Positions 60,101 through 64,000 of a DNA stretch of 64,000 nucleotides are shown here, piece after piece (the first letter of the stretch is position 1; each line of letters opens with the position of its first letter). The position numbers and the translations under genes are program-made. The DNA comes from Rhizoctonia solani (lineage: Eukaryota; Basidiomycota; Agaricomycetes; Cantharellales; Ceratobasidiaceae): contig NC_057382.1 in NCBI RefSeq assembly GCF_016906535.1, forward strand, positions 124,001 through 188,000, in the 5' to 3' direction. The notes beneath the pieces are model-generated. The model was given only the letters and a program-made list of their open reading frames with translations, ran no database searches and was not told the origin of the DNA.

Positions 60101-62481
60101 TTTGCGAAGATTCCCATCGATCGGTGGGGCCCTCGGGTGGATGTTCAGGAATGGATGGTTGCGAAAATCAAGTAACCTATCCATCGAACCTAACGGCTAA
60201 ACCCATGTCAGAGCCCATACCAGCACACATGAGGCAACAGACTGGTGATTTCGTCATTGAAGTATACTCATAGCATTACACGGACTATACCTGTCTAGCT
60301 TTGAGGTAGATAGAAGACGTAAACATGAATTGGACTCATGACCCTCGTGCCTCGATGAAACTGTATGCTCTCGCGCTTACACGAGTTTCTTGTAGCTAGA
60401 TCGGGCATCTGTTAAATGGTTGGAAGACTATTTGATCGCACACGACAAAGTGACGGTGCTCACCGTCAGCCACGATTCAGGGTAAGCACACTCACATTAT
60501 CTCATTCCGTCGTCTTCATACCAGACACTTAGATTTCTCGACAACATAACAACCGATATTATTCACTATGAGTCCAAGAAGGTGAGTTGTTTGAATAACC
60601 AATCCAAAGCTTGGATCGCTAAAGAATCACGCCAGCTCGTGTACTATCCTGGGAACCTATCCAAGTTTGTCGAAAAGGTCCCAGAGGCTAAATCATACTA
60701 TACTCTTGCAGCTACTTCGGTCAAATTTTCTTTCCCCCCTCCTGGCTCATTGATGGGCGTTCGTAGTAACACTCGGGCCATTCTGAAACTTGCCAACTGT
60801 ACGTTCACCTATCCTGGCCGGAAGGAGCCGAGTCTCCACAGCGTCAGCTGTGCCTTGTCCTTGTCTAGGTAAATTAAGCTCATCTTTCTTGATTTCTTGG
60901 CTACTGACAGCTACTGTTGTTACCGGTAGTCGAGTTGGAATCATAGGACCCAACGGGGCAGGAAAATCGACTTTGATCAAACTTTTGACTGTGAGCTAAA
61001 TCTAAAGCGGCAAGAGATAAGCGAAAAGACTAATCATTTCAAAATCACAAAGGGGGAAACTTCGCCGCAAGAAGGAACGGTTTACAAACACCCCGCGTTG
61101 CGTGTGGGCTATGTATCGCAACACGCGACACATCATATTGAGAGGCATCTGGAAAAAACCGCTGTTCAATATATGTGGGATACTTTATTCTTGTTTTTAC
61201 TCTTTATACTCACCTCGGAAACCAACGAAATTCCAGTCAGTGGCGTTTTCAGGATGGGCACGACCGTGAGTTATCCAGCTGGCGGTTTGATTTAGTGACT
61301 CAATCTTCGAATCGCGATAGGTGAATTACTTGAAAAGTCAACACGTGTACTCACCGAGGAAGAAAAGGAATTGCTTGAGAAAGATTTCATCGGGCGCAAC
61401 GGAGAGAAACGAAAACTGGAGGTGCGTATATCATTCCGAATGTTGATGTTGAATCTAATCTCCTTTCTGTTTTAGTTGATAATGGGTCGCCAAAAGCTAA
61501 AAAAATCTTTCCAATACGAGGTGAAATGGCGAAATCTCGACCATAAGTTCAACACATGGATCCCTCGTGAAGAATTGTTGGAGAAGGGGTTTACTAAGCT
61601 TGTTCAGCAATTTGATGACCTGGAAGCTTCGCGTGAAGGTGCTGGCACTCGTGATACTTCTGCCAGCCTTGTGAGAAAACATCTTGAAGATGTTGGTCTA
61701 GATGGGGATATTGCCCAATATAATGAAATGAGTGGGCTTAGTGGTGGACAAAAGGTCAAGGTGGTGATTGCATCGGCACTCTGGAACAACCCACAGGTAT
61801 GATTATTTCTGAGATATAGTCCGTTACATAATTATTGACACCCTCCCTAGATTATGATATTGGATGGCAAGTGCTGCGCTCACAGAATCAGATCGAAACT
61901 CACTCTTATATCCTATTATAGAACCTACAAATTTCTTGGACCGGGAGGCGCTAGGTAAGCATATACGTGTTCTTGGAGCCCTAATTTGCTCTAACCTGGG
62001 CCCTTGTAGGTGGTCTCGCCGTCGCTATCCGTGATTGGGGTGGCGCCGTAGCAATTATTTCCCACAATGAGGAATTCGTGGGCGCGCTGTGTGGGTGGAA
62101 TAGCTTCGTCGTATGCACTCAGAACCTCACCCAAGCTCAAATTCAGGTCCTGAGATATGGAATGTCGCGGCAGGACGGATGACCCATCAAGGAAAATCAG
62201 CAGTTGTGGAAGACGCTTTTGCAGACGGCAAATTCAAAGCAACCCCGAAGGGTTCGCCAGCCGCTTCTGCTCGGGCCAGCAAGGCCCCAACCCCCGCCGT
62301 GTCTGCCTCCGCTACCCCGGCAGGCAGTGGGAATGAAGGAGCAGCCCCCGCAGTTCCCAAGTCAAAGAAGAAAAAGTTGACGAGAAATCAGCTCAAGGCT
62401 CAGGAAGAGAGGAGACGTATTCGCAAACTTAACTGGCTGACCTTTGGAGGCCCAAAACCGGAGGATACTGATAGCGATTGA
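57114..62481 (+). CDS. TEF3: elongation factor 3-type ABCF ATPase
   Basis: HEAT-repeat N-terminus ([60 protein letters not shown]), then NBD1 with [18 protein letters not shown] (Walker A), [16 protein letters not shown] (signature) and [10 protein letters not shown] (Walker B). NBD2 has [17 protein letters not shown], the EF-3 chromodomain-like insert [36 protein letters not shown] and MILDEPTNFLD. The tail is Lys-rich ([15 protein letters not shown]) as in EF-3, which binds ribosomes. The protein clears E-site tRNA using ATP. From 57309 on the exons join in frame; one intron at 61867 has a GC donor, and introns at 59140-59659 and 60014-60395 are long. Exon 1 (57114-57235) seems to lack two single bases, so its frame is unsettled. 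Confidence 0.88.
59140..59659 (+). other. 520-bp intron after NBD1 Walker A of EF-3
   Basis: Donor after RALRDGK at 59139, acceptor before [10 protein letters not shown] at 59660, restoring the family sequence. It is roughly ten times the usual intron length here. A G8 run lies near 59467-59474. No gene content recognised. Confidence 0.8.
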
Positions 62482-62538
62482 TTATAGGATCGTCTAGACT
62501 CATAGATTTTACACGTATTTATAACTAGATTTTCATTT

Positions 62539-63919
62539 TCAGTTCAGAACGTAGACCTCAATCCAGCGTATATACAGTTGGAATCGAATGAATTGAAACC
62601 AAATCAACTGATAGTTTGAAGGTAAAGATAAATCAATCATCTTCCGGCCCGTGCAAATAGTCGGTCTGCTCCTCGTTGTATATTCCTTCAAGTTCGAGCC
62701 TGAGGATGCCTCATGCTCGAGTTGACTTTGTCTTGAAGCCTGTCGGCGATTCTGAAACCTGGATGTTTGGTAGTTTTTTCAGCAACGTCAGCGTCGAGGG
62801 GGGTTGGCTTACCAAATCTGCACCTGGCGAGGAGTCATGTTTATGCGCCGGGCAATATCAGCTCTCTCCTCGGTGGTCGGAAACATAGTCCGAGAATATG
62901 TATCATTTAAGAGTTTAAGCTGTGCTGCGTTGGCACGACGACGTTTTGGCTTTGTTTCTGACAACTCCTCTGGACTGTGCGATACCCTCGTCGTATCATA
63001 ATAGCCAGCGGGTGGAGTGTGAGATGCTAAATCAGCTCTGGGAATACGAGAGGATGGAACCACATATTGTTGGGTTTCAGTGGAGCGAACTGCGGCCTCC
63101 GGATTGTGGGCGCCCTGTTGGCATTGTTGCTGTGAGGAATATGGTGTGTGTGAAGGCGAGTGGGAACGGCGATGATTGCCGGGGCCGGAAAGAGCGGCGG
63201 AACTCCTTCCTGACTGAAGTACTGTAGTGGTATAGGGGCCGAAAGATTGCGCGGAAGGGTGTCTGGAGGCCGCCGATGGTCTGTGGTGCTCGTAGTCCCG
63301 GTTCATAGGTGAAGCTGAACCTCTCAATATAGTTGAAGTCGTGTCACTACGGGATCCTGGAGGTGGCTGGAAGCTATGCGCATGATCATATCCTGATTCA
63401 GAATGTCTCCTTTCTTGAGCGTTTGGATCCCATGTTAAGACCTGGTGCTGGCGGTCCCGCAGTGGTTGAAAGGTCGTGGGCGGTGAGGAAAGAAAGGGGG
63501 CGTGGTGGGCTGTTAAGAATATGCATGAGTTCTATTCATGAACCCGGAAATTAAAGACAGATTTAATTTCCCACAGTCTTGGGTATAAAATCCCCGGCAG
63601 TCTGCGAAGCCCCTTCTCTCCACGGAACTCGTTCGAAGTCACCTCCTTCCTCTTTTCGAAAGTATGCATCGGCTAGCATCTGATGTTGCGCTGCGTGGTG
63701 GTCTGAACGAGGTGCGCCTTGTGGGGATTCGCGCCTCACTGAATGCCATTGTTGAGGATGCGTGCTACCCGTCACTGATGAATTTGTTCTACCCCTCGGA
63801 TCACGATACGATAACTCGTTTCCGCGCTCGACCGGATATACCTGGACACCACGTTGAGTGCTGTCTTGAACAGGCACCTGTATGCTGCGCTTGTAGTGGT
63901 CTGATGGTTGTTGACTCAT
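62539..63919 (-). CDS. homeodomain transcription factor
   Basis: ATG at 63919 gives MSQQPSDHYKRSIQVPVQ. An intron at about 63578-63536 joins exon 1 to NSCIFLTAHHAPFLSSPPTT, and a Ser/Pro/His-rich region follows. The homeodomain reads KPKRRRANAAQLKLLNDTYS (N-arm and helix 1), FPTTEERADIARRINMTPRQ and VQIW. An intron (about 62815-62763) then splits helix 3, followed by FQNRRQASRQ. The W-F-N-R core of helix 3 is intact and the spacing is typical of 60-residue homeodomains. The C-terminus is unsettled: the direct frame runs to TGA at 62539-62541. A different frame ending GIYNEEQTDYLHGPEDD with TGA at 62633-62635 looks more natural but needs another splice. Nuclear regulator, target unknown. It converges on the EF-3 gene. 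Confidence 0.82.
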
Positions 63920-64000
63920 GAGAACTGGAACGTGACAGTGGAAGCGAACGCGAGAGTTCTTGATGTAGTTCTCAGTAGGTGTTAAATCAGAGATGCTGAG

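Overview
The window reads as genomic DNA of a filamentous basidiomycete, most likely an Agaricomycete. Genes are split by many short GT-AG introns of about 45-75 bp. Families typical of that group are present: Zn2Cys6 regulators, tyrosine-kinase-like kinases, an elongation-factor-3 ABCF ATPase, a cell-wall-integrity MAPKK and jacalin-type lectins. A Rhizoctonia/Ceratobasidiaceae-like source is my inference from the gene mix; I could not run a search. All gene models were spliced by eye.

Layout. 0-3.1 kb (- strand): a two-domain jacalin-like lectin with coding remnants upstream that may be its 5' part. 3.9-8.1 kb (+): three kinase-like domains in a row, the first with all catalytic motifs and the other two lacking the DFG Asp. 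8.3-10.6 kb (-): a prolidase/aminopeptidase P. 11-31 kb: a cluster of six paralogous Zn2Cys6 regulator genes (five -, one +), interrupted at 21-23 kb by an ABC-transporter gene that has lost its middle. The last paralog lacks its DNA-binding domain and lies beside a Tc1/mariner element with ~207-bp terminal inverted repeats and TA duplications. That element abuts an older transposase remnant. 33-38 kb is gene-poor. 38.9-43.3 kb (+): an MKK1/2-type MAPKK with a 1.66-kb intron. 46.6-47.6 kb (+): a small C2H2 zinc-finger gene. 47.6-54 kb is gene-poor and holds diverged repeats. 54-64 kb is gene-dense: a methyltransferase with a very large internal insertion (-), an EF-3-type ABCF gene (+) and a homeobox gene (-) running off near the window end.

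The left ~37 kb looks like a fast-evolving accessory compartment of paralogs, broken genes and transposons. The right part from 38.9 kb is housekeeping and signalling. The ABCF and methyltransferase genes are divergent from a ~0.47-kb shared promoter region, and the ABCF and homeobox genes converge with 3' ends less than 160 bp apart.

Several otherwise well-preserved genes are interrupted only by apparent single-base losses in short homopolymers. These may be assembly errors rather than real decay, so pseudogene calls here should be read with that in mind.
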